Source of the DNA: Polytrichum commune
Lineage: Eukaryota > Streptophyta > Polytrichopsida > Polytrichales > Polytrichaceae
DNA length: 64,000 bases
NCBI GenBank assembly: GCA_950295325.1
Contig: OX485804.1
Span: 63,144,533 to 63,208,532 of the forward strand
Direction of reading: 5' to 3'
Shown piece by piece: positions 38,201 through 47,989 of the stretch. Every line of letters starts with the position of its first letter. The stretch's first letter is position 1. The notes beneath the pieces are model-generated. The model was given only the letters and a program-made list of their open reading frames with translations. It searched no databases and was not told the DNA's origin. The position numbers and the translations under genes were made by a program.

Positions 38201-38954
38201 TAAAGGAGCTTTGCTTGTGACTGTGATGCATACTTCCTTGGCGGGGGTAACTCAAACATCACGTCGCGATCAAACCTAGGGGGAATGAATTCCACTCTCT
38301 CAATTTTTATTTTGGTAAAGTCTACCTTAGACAAGATAGACTTCGATCCTTTCCTTGTAGCTAATTTTTTGAGACAATCAACAATGCTCACATAGTCATC
38401 AATTCGTGGCGGAATCGGAGGCCTAGAAGTACTTGGACGACTGCCTTGTGATGAATTTGTGTCATGCGATGCGTGACATGTTACAGTAGGATTGGGGATT
38501 GAATATTGGAAGACGGCAATCTAGTGGGGAGCTCATCTTCATAATCATCACTCAAAAGATGGATGGTATGTTCGCAAGGCTCAATCTTAACCTTTTGGAG
38601 CATGGGTGTTTGTAGGGTGCATGTAGATGACACCTTAGGGGTGAGGATCTCAGTGGATGCACCTTGAAGAGGATCTTTCAACCCATACACTCGGTACGTC
38701 CCTGACTTCAGAATCCAACACTGACCTTCATCATTCATAGAGGACTCCTGACCTATAGTGTAAAGAAGTTCTCCTGAATCAACATCAAATATATCCTCAT
38801 CAACATGCATAGATCCTTCTAGAAATTGAAAACGAAGATGCAAATGAAGAGCACTGACTGTGCACTTTTCATCAGCTCCTACTTGAAAAGAAATAGGAAC
38901 TCTTTGTCCATCAACACGAATTATCACCATAGGAGAATTATGAGAATCGACCAT
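35279..38954 (-). pseudogene. MULE-type transposase with C-terminal SWIM finger (degraded)
   Basis: Minus strand, about 1,190 codons from ATG 38,954 to a stop at 35,279, with one 96-bp GT-AG intron (36,734-36,829). Visible in order: an N-terminal domain (starts MVDSHNSPMVIIRVDG); a Cys-rich block (SCLGHLQC..C..CKICK) near 37,940-38,110; a DDE-like core with YDATY near 37,320 and FMADSAQANW near 37,173; CLFHWTQSLEKH near 37,080; then a helical region. A SWIM finger CLC-x(n)-CKH follows at about 35,410-35,485. MULE transposases cut and paste DNA using this kind of core, and SWIM is usual at their C-terminus. Lesions: a one-base shift in the GGGG run at 38,494-38,497, a one-base shift at about 36,901-36,903, and in-frame stops at 36,242-36,244 (TAA) and 35,804-35,806 (TGA). 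Terminal inverted repeats of the element were not found. Confidence 0.75.
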
Positions 38955-39927
38955 TGCAATGGAGAAATGGAAGACACGGACAACATGGAAGTTGTGAGTA
39001 GATTTTAAGTCGAAGAGTTCTGCAGGTATATTTTGATGCAAGCGGTTATGCAAACATCACTGCATGAAGACATAGAAAACTAGAATTAATAAAGAGGGTG
39101 ATTCAAAGGCGCTCAAATTAGAAATAAACGCCGAGAGTCATGTATTGATGAAAATGACATATTTTAGAGAAGTTGCTGGCGCGTGTCAGATAAATGGGTT
39201 GCTTGGAACTCTGTAAGTCCAATAATAAAGGAGTTGGCGTTATGAAATAATTATACAATAGAATTGTGATTGAAGTCCAATCTATAGCATCAACATATGG
39301 TGGTTCAATTATACAAATTTGCCATTGTTAGATAATACCTGTTTGAAGAAAGTCCTTTCATCGGGGAACCACAATGAACCAAATGCAGATGTTAGTTTGA
39401 ATTACTTCTATTTATGATGGATTTCAAATTTACAAGGACAACAAACTGGCGGCGCTTGTAAGTGTAATAGGAACCCACTATTCTAGTGACGGCTAGAGTT
39501 AGATTGCTAGGATAGTTTTTCTATTTATGAAAGATATGACAATCTAAATAAAACAACCAATCTTGAAAAGTATAGACATTCAATTGAAGTATTCAAGTAG
39601 TCATAATTTATTTCATACTTGAAATAGAGTGTTGAATGAGCGTGAAGGAGGAGGTAGGAAATATAAAACTTACAGGGTTGTACCCACCAGCTGGCCATCG
39701 AAAGCATGAAAATGTAGAAAATGCCACTCAAGTGACTATTGAGATTCAATGTGTGTGATGATTAGCATTAATAACAAAGATTGATATATGGAGAAAGAGT
39801 CCGTAATTGAGTATTTCAAATTCAATTGCATGTTATTGAGAAACGTTTGTTTTAAGGGCATTGCCACATTCCTCGACTCAATAGAAGGCAGTATAGTGGA
39901 GATGTAAATGATGTTCTATTGAGCCAA
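38955..39927. other. divergent intergenic region
   Basis: 973 bp between the MULE pseudogene (minus) and the small plus-strand gene. AT-rich with no gene; it would hold both promoters if the two were a transposon gene pair. Confidence 0.5.
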
Positions 39928-40652
39928 ATGCAGAACGGAGATAGGAAGAAGAAGCGGAGGGGTGGGTTTCGTTATTCATCTAAAAAACAACTAGCCAAAT
40001 CTAGAATGGCAAGGCGACAACTTCAAAGTTCGGGCATAGACCTTACTAGTACAATTAAAACACTTTTGTATGACAGTGCTTTGCTGGAAGAAGTTGTTGT
40101 TGAGACTCATCCATTGGAAGGTGAGATATCAGGATTTGCGGTATCGCGAGACAATCAACCATTCATGTCTGAGTGCGAGCTCGAAGAAGAGTTGTCAAGT
40201 GATAAACAAATCAAAATAAGTATCTATTGGTTGAAGAATATCTTTGATGTCCTACAAAATAATGTGGTGTGTTGCGGATCATTCTTTAAGTTTTAAGCAT
40301 ATCAAAGTATAATATAAAGGTGGGTTATCATTGATATGTCCAATATCAAGTCATTGAGGTGTAGGATTTTGTTACTCGGAGATGACAATACTTAGATCAA
40401 TGTTTCAAAATGCGGCATTAGTGTCAGAGGATGCGCAAGTAGGGGAGGCAAGTGGAGAGCAGTTTCAAGAGACCGATCAAGACATGAATAATCATGACCA
40501 CGAACTATACCAGAACAAGCAAGACGATGAAGATCTGGACGATTGTGCACAAAACACACCCTCAAAGGCTTCAGATGCAGTAAGACACTCTATCATAGCA
40601 CTTTCATCTGTTTTTTTTTATCTTTCTATAGGCCTCAAAGTTCCTCTTCTAA
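39928..40652 (+). CDS. small spliced gene, basic/acidic protein of unknown function
   Basis: Three exons: 39,928-40,219, 40,365-40,579 and 40,632-40,652. Both introns are GT-AG (acceptors gaggtgtag and tttctatag) and phases fit; 528 nt give 175 residues. ATG 39,928 is the first in frame after an upstream stop. The N-terminus is strongly basic (DRKKKRRGG, KKQLAKSRMARRQ), like a nuclear localisation or DNA-binding segment. The C-terminal half is acidic and polar (ETDQDMNNHDHE, KQDDEDLDDC). No family recognised. It is head to head with the MULE pseudogene, so it could be a second, mudrB-like accessory gene of that element; this rests on position only. Confidence 0.5.
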
Positions 40653-42229
40653 AATTGAATGAATCACATAGTTAGAAGGGGCTTCACCTCCCATCCGCAA
40701 CATTGGAGAGCACATTAGGCAAATCTCCACAATAAAACTAGATTGTTTGGTTATGATAGCTCATTATTTGATTTTTTAGCCCCCACAACGAGGGTTCGGC
40801 GCCGAACCCTTGTTAGGACGGGCCTGATGCCATTTTCTTTTGAACTCTCATATTTCCACCTTGACGTTAGGTTATACATCTCACTTGCACTAAAGGGCTC
40901 AAATGGGCCCATAAATGGGGCTTCGGCGCCGGGGAAAGTTAGTATGCGAGCGGAGAGCGGAGAACTCCATTTGAGACATGAATTGAGAGGGGAAATGCAC
41001 CTATAACCGTGAGATTATGGATTTAGGGTAGAGCTATTTTTAGAAAATTTTATGAGTTAGGGTCTCTACTACCGTGGAAATAGAACAACATTTCCCCATT
41101 TGAAATGTTTACATATTTTTGAAACATATATATATTATAATAAAATACAAAATTAGGGCTTACATCACTATTACGTCATAAATACAATTACCAAACTTGT
41201 GTACTATAGTACATATCACTGTAAATCAAATAAAAATTACTATATGAAGGAAACACGAAGGAGGTATGTGAAAAGAATTCCCCACATATAGTCCACTCTA
41301 TTAATGTTACACCTATAAATGTTAACCCTTTGTAATTGTTAACTTTATTCTACTCCCCACATATTGCACACTTTTAAATTTGACTCTATATATGTTAACG
41401 AATGAAATGCAACCATAACTACTCTTTGGAAAGACTACGTTTGGCTACGTTTAGTTCTAGTGACGGAAGTGTAAGAATGAAGGCACATGAGAACTTCCAT
41501 TAGAAGGTACATGGAAACACGTTCATGTGGGTGTCCAAGTATGTGGGTTTGTTGGTGCAAATTGAGAAATATTTGCAAGTTGTGCATGCCCATGATTCAT
41601 ACTTCACCCATGATTTCTAAACTTCATATTGAATAAAGTTTTGATTGGGTTTGCAATTTTATGAATGGTATTCTCTCACAAGGACTCTTCAAAAATGCTT
41701 ATATTTATAAATGTTAAGATTAGTATATTGGTCGATAAAACAATTTTATAATTGGTAACTGTTAACACCTTAATAAATGTTAACTATGATCATTTCCCGA
41801 GGGTTAACATTTGAGGGTGAACATTATAGAAGGTGTTGTGTGGTGTGCAACTTAAGTATTATTGAGTATTTATGATTTAGTGAAACAAGGAGGAGGTGTG
41901 TGAGGCACCAACTTTATATTTGAATGGGTGGATGCTACATTAGCGGTTAAGATTGTGAGAGGCATACCCCTTTGAAGGGCAGGTGTTCATATCTATCTGA
42001 GAGGCATACCGTTTAGGGATACTTGAACTATACTTAAGGGCTAATCCACAAACTACAAATATTTACAATAATAATTGAAAAATGCAATGCGGATTGACAT
42101 TATGGGAATGAAATAAAAAAGAGCAAGTATGAGACTTGCGCCGGAAATCTAAAAGCCAAAAATAATACAATCCAATACAAAATGGAGTTCAAGGAATAAA
42201 CTCATCCTCACTCTCCGAAGCACTTTGAT
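40653..42229. other. spacer with satellite fragment; no gene
   Basis: Contains the satellite fragment at 40,775-40,935 and then AT-rich sequence with recurrent TGTTAAC/GTTAAC words (41,300-41,820), a pattern of decayed repeats. No gene supported. Confidence 0.5.
40775..40935 (+). repeat. 126-bp satellite fragment (left of methyltransferase cassette)
   Basis: About 1.3 units of the satellite also present at 47,426-47,705, same orientation: GGGCCTGATGCCATTTTCTT, CACCTTGACGTTAGGTT, AAAGGGCTCAAATGGGCCC and GGGGCTTCGGCGCCG. Starts with the perfect 20-nt palindrome AGGGTTCGGCGCCGAACCCT at 40,791-40,810. Confidence 0.85.
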
Positions 42230-43495
42230 CTATGTATCTAAGTACTCTTGGATCGTATCTCCACGTGGACTAGAAGAGGCACTAGAGCTATGGGAGGAGT
42301 ATTTGGCATAAGCTACTGCCATATCCTCAGCATAAGAAGGAAGTCGCATGGTAGGACTAGTCGGCGAGCCGAAGTATTGATCCATCAGACTGCACCAACA
42401 GAGGAGAAATTACGATTGTTAGAATACTTCCAATCAAATGCAACATACTCAACATTAAGTTTAAGATGACAACAAACTTACTCACATAGATTAACTGCAC
42501 CCTGTTGAGGGAGGGCATCGTCGTCGTCCTCGTCAAGGTCTACAACGTGAGTTGGATCGACCCCTAGAGACTCCGAGGCTGCGACCTGTATTGGGTGCAA
42601 AATTTCTTCGTACAATTCTTTGTCTCCCTCAAGTGCCACTATTGCCCTGTTAGTAGATTGTGCTGCAAGAACCGAGACACCTACAAAGAGCAAAACAAAT
42701 GAATTAGTAGAAGGTGATTGAATTGCCTAAGTCTAGAGGCATGGGAATGTTACACAAATTACTCATACCAGTTCCAGCAGTGAGGTCACATATAATCCCG
42801 CCTGGAGGGCTAAGGCCACTGATTAGAAGCTGGACCAGGGACACTGCCTTCTCTTTAGGGCCCCTCCAGAATGTGTCACCGTCGTTGCGCTTGAGTGCAG
42901 TATCAGAGGTGACAATGTTGAAAAGAACGTCATCATTTGCAAGGTCAACATCTTCAAATTTGTCACTGGAAGAAATAACAAACTCCTTGGGTGGCCTAAA
43001 CAAAGGTGTGGAGAAAGATCGAACCAACACGATTGCTTTGAATTTCAAAGTCTGGACATCAAACATAGGCCTCGAATTGTTAGCAATGTGATTGAAAGTA
43101 TGAATGACTTCGAACTTGAAGAGTGGGAAATGACTACAATTACTCACCCGCTTAGAGTTATGCATAGGGTGAGTGAGGTGTAGAGAATTAACGATGGTCC
43201 ATTCCTCCTTGACCTCCAAGTTGTTGTTGTAGAGAAAGCTCAAGACCTCCTTCTTGATTTGCACACTGTCAGGATAAAATAAGAGGAGTGCGCCATCGTC
43301 GTGAAGATAGCCCTGATAAAAACCAATGGTGAACTTGATAAAGTTCTGAACCTGCTTGTTCCAATTTGGAACTTGCCCCGGGAATTCAGAAACTCCTGGG
43401 ACAGGCAAACCATCAGGATACTCTGCAATGACGAGGTCCACCGCAGCCTTATGCAACACCTTGCCGGAGAAGAAGAATTCCCTGGATGCTCCAAC
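42230..43495 (-). CDS. beta-class DNA methyltransferase-like protein B (5' partial)
   Basis: Four minus-strand exons: 43,495-43,148, 43,051-42,769, 42,680-42,482 and 42,389-42,230. All introns are GT-AG and the frame is open throughout; 329 codons then TAG. Motif order is that of beta-class amino-methyltransferases: a motif-IV-like strand (DLVIAEYPDG, residues 20-29), motif X with WRGPKEKA (178-185) and LVQLLISGLSPPGG, then motif I CDLTAGTGVS (about 204-213) and the acidic end of strand 2 (IVALEGD, 224-230). The AdoMet-binding AGTG is kept, but the catalytic (D/N/S)PP(Y/W) is replaced by AEYP, so catalysis is doubtful. Three introns have counterparts in gene A at 45,038-47,443, showing a duplication. 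The exons matching A's N-terminal domain are missing; a short upstream exon with an ATG near 43,580 is possible but weak. Confidence 0.65.
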
Positions 43496-43982
43496 CTAAA
43501 AAGAAAAAACCTGTGAACGGCATATCTCGAGAGGGTGCCGTTAACGAAAAAATTGATTTTTATTACCATATCAAGCATCCTAATATGACCATTAACCAAG
43601 AATTAAATGAACGTAGCGGGTCCACCTTTATGACCAATCTGGTTATAATTGGGGAGATCAATTCTAGAAATGGAGTGAAGTAAAGATAATAACACCTATT
43701 ACCGTGGACAACTCTAAGAATATAAAATGGAAAAACTATAATAAAATCCCGATGGTCGTTTTTAAAGTTCGTGTACAATAATGGTACTGCTGAAACCAAG
43801 ATTTATTCCATGACAAAGTGCTTGTCTTCATCGAAGATTTCTCCGTCGTTGAATAAGAGCACTGTCAGCTCTGCTGTCAAGGAACAATCTATATAAATCT
43901 TATTAACATTCCTTCGACTCGTATGAGCTTATCGATTTCTTTAGAATTTAACCTTGTACTTGTTAACCAGTGTTTAGAGAGA
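43496..43982. other. divergent spacer between gene B and ORF D
   Basis: About 490 bp with no gene seen. It may hold the missing 5' end of gene B and the promoter of the plus-strand frame at 43,983. Confidence 0.4.
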
Positions 43983-44495
43983 ATGGGCGATTCCTTTGAG
44001 GTCATTGCTTGTGAAACGGTTCTACAGGATTTGCTTTAGCGGATTGCGGATGGGCCTGACCCCTGGGATCATATAGGTAGCAATACAACACAGTGTTGGA
44101 CTCCTCCATCGGTAATCACGTTTGAAGACGTCGAGAATGCTCGTGCTGTGTCGAAGCTTTGGAAACGTGAGATTGACAGCAGTCCTGAATACGCATGCCT
44201 CCGGCTAGCGAAGTGGGATTACATTTCGTACTCGGGTCACCATTGGACTCCAAAGGACGAATATGAAGCTTACCGATTCAACTTGAACTGGAACGTCTTT
44301 AGGACTTCTTGGTCACTAGCAAATTCAATTAACAATAACAGGTTAGAAACAACGTCCCTTGGCGAACTTAGTTGCCCTGAGTTAGATCAGTTGAGGTCAT
44401 TGCTAAGGGACAATGGAAACCAGTCTTTGGATGTGCAGCCAGGAGAGAAAATTTCTCCAAGACCTGGTATCTGGGTCTCTCCCAAGAATAGATGA
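43983..44495 (+). pseudogene. ORF D, unknown protein, one in-frame amber
   Basis: From ATG 43,983 (MGDSFEVIACETVLQDLL) the frame is open for 171 codons including the stop, except for one TAG at 44,037-44,039. The part after the stop reads as genuine protein: GPDPWDHIG, TFEDVENARAVSKLWK, YISYSGHHWTPKDEYEAYRF, then a Gly/Pro-containing tail ending PGIWVSPKNR. Trp- and Tyr-rich. No family recognised. It sits on the opposite strand between the two methyltransferase-like genes. Either a decayed gene or one with a read-through or sequencing-error stop. Confidence 0.4.
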
Positions 44496-45037
44496 GATGG
44501 GTTTAGGGATGAGAAAGGCTATTGACCTTTAGAAAAAGTTATTATAGTTTTGTATATTTTTTGAACATATAATTGTTATCTATTGCAATGATATGTCCAC
44601 ATTATTGTTTTTGGTTTCATTGCTATTATTATCTAAAAGAACCAACTTTTTGACTAATGTGGTTTTCACTTTTTTAGGCTCCAGTAGTCTGTAAATATTT
44701 TATCAGGAATTTCAGAATCACTTTGGCACATGATATGTATTTCCTTCATGAGGCCATGAACATTAAATTAAATAGTTAAAAAAAATAAAAATATGACACA
44801 TGTTTATGATCTTGTATAAAGAACAAATAAGAATTGACAGCAAAAAAGTCCCACAACTGGACATACATGAATATCAAATGGAAAAATTATAAAAAAAACC
44901 CGATGGTCGCGTACAAAAATGCAAGATGTGTGCGAAAGACACCTTAGAGGAAAATGTAATTAAATCCAGTCAAATCAAATCAAATCAAATGAAAACAACA
45001 AAAGACCGAAACGTCCTTCCAAAACTCATGATATGCT
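44496..45037. other. AT-rich spacer
   Basis: No gene seen; AT-rich with a short AAATC repeat (aatcaaatcaaatcaaatg) near 44,973-44,991. Confidence 0.5.
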
Positions 45038-47443
45038 CTAATTGCTACTTCCACTATCTGATCTTGAGGACTCTGAATCTCCTTCTACAGCCTCTGTATC
45101 CATAAATACAAGGGCCTTAGGATCACAAGTAGTAGCTCGACTAGGAACATATCTAACGGCACCGGATTGAAGCGCTTGTGCTAAGTCCTCAGCATACTCT
45201 GGAAGAATATAAGGCTGTATCGGACTAGAGTTCACACGCCACGATGGAATGGGTATGGGTCTTGGCATAGGTTGCGGTGTTGATGCAAGTACTCTGCAAT
45301 AGAAACCGGATAGTGGTTAGAATGAGTACGTGGAGATGCAAACAAAAGCAAAGCTAAGATAAATCGACTAGAAGTAAAAAATGTAAAGTAAGACTTACTT
45401 ACAAGCCCATTTATTGCGTCTTTGTTTTTTGGGGCGCGATTCATCAGCAGATACAGGTCTGGGATGTTTAGGAGGGCCCATGACAAGTCTTGAAGCGATA
45501 TATGGACGGAAAATGGCGTTGAAGATGGGTTCGTCATCCTCAAACGCCACAACATGACGACCAATCTCTTGGCAAGCCTTAATGGTAGCCCCTGAATTCA
45601 AAGCATCGCAAAGATGTGAGACTCTGTTGAGAATATGAGAGGAATGGAAACTCAAAACTAATTAATGAATGGTTACAAGTTTCTGCCTTCCAGTCGAGGA
45701 CTATGTCGCCGGGCTTGGTCAGCTGCTCAATGAGGGCCTGCATGAACAAAGGGGCTTTCTCCCTTGGTCCTCTCCATGGGATGTTTCCATTCATGAGCTG
45801 AGTCTTCGCAGTGATGAGGTTGAACAGGGCATCACTCTTGGTTATATTAACGTCGTCATGTATCACCTCGGATTTCTTCGTCTGGAATGAGAAATTAGAT
45901 ATCACGTCGCCACCACGAATAAAGACGTGAATCCAGAACCGAATAGACTCCAGTCAACCAAAACATGTGAGAGTAAATAAAATAAAAAATTATCACTAAA
46001 CATAAACAAAGAATGATTACGGTGTAAATACCTTGGAGTCGGGGTCCGTAGGAGAAGCCAACTCGAGGTCATTGATGCCCCACCAGTCCTTGTGCATCAC
46101 AAAGTCGTAAGTCTCAGCCTGATCGAAAATGTCCGCAGTGAGCTTTCGATCATTGTTGTGGATGAGGTCGAGAGCACCATCGTTTTGCAAGTAATGACTT
46201 GCAAATTCGAAGATGGACACCACATATTCGGGATCCCGGGAGTTCCAAGGTGGAACGACTGATGGAGGATTGGATATGGAAGGGACGAGTAGATTCTCAG
46301 AGATGTCGGCAATGATCAAGTCAATCCCAAAGTGCTTCTCATTTTCACATCGTTCTGGAACTTGGGTTTGGCGGCCTTCTCCCATCTTGAAGAAACCAGG
46401 AAGGAAAGTTAGACTTTATAATATCTAAAAAAAACCTGATGCATCCAAAACGAGTCGAAGCAACGGATTGTACCTTGCGAATGAAATCTAGAATCTGAAC
46501 CCATCTTGGATCGCCACCGTTGTCAGACAACTTCGTATGTGAAGTCATCAATGTCTCCACAGATATGCTGGAGACAAAAACATGGGCGGAATGTGGAATT
46601 CCACTGGAAGAGGTGCTCGTGGGAAATAGTTTTGCCTTCCTCTGCTCAATGAGACCTCTCGTCATCTCCAATGCACTGACCGAGGAAGGCACGGTCGTAG
46701 AAGAGGGAGCAGTCTCGAGAACGACTTTAGATTGAGAAGCAAGGAATGCCTGCGACAAGGGAGCGGATGACTCCGTCTGCCCTAGCTCTGATGCTTGTGA
46801 TTCCGAACCCAAGGAGACAATGTCCGTCCCTCGACGCAAACGACGCCCTCTCTTGGGCTTCGGTGGTGGTGCAGAGGATTGATCCTGGTGCCCTTCAGTA
46901 ACTCGCGTGGTATCTTCTTCCACCTCCACTCCGCCATCATGTAAGGTCTTCACCTCCGCCTCTAAATCAAAGACAAAACCACGAACACAGTCGAAATACC
47001 AACATCCTGCATGCAAGTGTGGTTGTTTGTACATTTTTAACTGTTGGGCAGTATAGATACACTGGTCTGAACCTTTATAAATCCATGCAGCAAAGTACTT
47101 TGGGAGTGCTTGAACATCGATGGCACCTTTAGGAACTAGCTCACTCTTGAAGTACCTAAAAAATGACAAATACAATATGTTATAGGATTCATTAACGATA
47201 TAAAGAGAAATGAACTTGATTGATATAGCAAGGGATGTTGAATTTATATTCATACCGGTATGTAACCCGCCTGACAACCTCTGTTGTTCCCGGGAATTTG
47301 GTGAAATTGGATTTCTTATCGAAAACCTTCTCAGTCCGGGAACCTAGGAATGTAGGGAATGCCTTCTCCCATAATAGAATACGCCAACAGTCCACATATG
47401 CGTCCGGTCGCAGAACATCTCTTTGGGGTAGGCCCGATGTCAT
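45038..47443 (-). CDS. beta-class DNA methyltransferase-like protein A
   Basis: Six minus-strand exons: 47,443-47,256, 47,155-46,474, 46,385-46,032, 45,881-45,677, 45,591-45,399 and 45,293-45,038. All introns are GT-AG, phases fit, 1,878 nt, 625 residues with no internal stop. Residues 1-290 form an unrecognised N-terminal domain (RPDAYVDCWRILLWEKAFPT, YRYFKSELVPKG, CWYFDCVRG) with a basic stretch KPKRGRRLRRG near 162-172 that may be a nuclear signal, then a Ser/Thr-rich linker. Residues 291-540 follow the beta-class methyltransferase order: DLIIADISEN (312-321, motif IV position), DGAL, WRGPREKA (444-451, motif X), PGDIVLDWKAETW (465-477, motif I position) and HVVAFEDD. The catalytic DPPY is absent and the AGTG loop reads AETW, so it is probably catalytically dead. 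The C-terminus LPEYAEDLA is shared with gene B. The ATG used lies inside the 126-bp satellite, so the true 5' end may be lost. Confidence 0.65.
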
Positions 47444-47705
47444 TTTGCTTTGAACTTTTGTATCTCCCCCTTGACGTTAGGTTGCACCCACTAGATGTGG
47501 GAGAAGGTTCAATTAAACCCCACAATGAGGCTTCGGTGCAGAACCCTCTATGAGGCGGACCCGATACCATCATCTTTCGAACTTTCGTCTTTCCACCTTG
47601 ACGTTAGGTTGTACCCCCAATTGCACGAAAGGGCTCAAATGGGCCCCCTAAATGAGGCTTCGGCACCGAACCCTTATTTGGGTGGGCCCGTTGCCATCTT
47701 GTTTC
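47426..47705 (+). repeat. 126-bp satellite, about 2.2 units (right of cassette)
   Basis: Units start at 47,431 (GGCCCGATGTCATTTTG), 47,557 (GGACCCGATACCATC) and 47,684 (GGGCCCGTTGCCATC), giving a period of 126-127 bp. Core words CCTTGACGTTAGGTTG and GAGGCTTCGG..GAACCC are shared with 40,775-40,935. The first unit overlaps the 5' end of gene A. Confidence 0.92.
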
Positions 47706-47989
47706 CTATAGGCCATGGTATATTCATTTTATATGAAAAAATATTTCAAAATTGCTCATTTATTTGTGCTCACTGCTCACCGCTTACCGCTCTAGGCTTA
47801 CATAATAGCAATCCCCGCTCCCTCCGAGGGGGGTGCCCAAAAACACCACAATTCCCAATTGTATATTTTCCACGTAATATCATAGCTGCGTAGCTATAGG
47901 CGGCCTTGTGACATGGAATCAGTTATGAAGTGGTTTTGATGGTTAGAATACGTGGAGGCCATGAAATTTTGGATTTTAGGAATAGATTG

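Noticed and set aside
43563-43799. Upstream exon of gene B
   Set aside because: A possible ATGCTTGATATG exon followed by GTAATA exists, but nothing in it matches gene A and the donor is weak; left out of the model.
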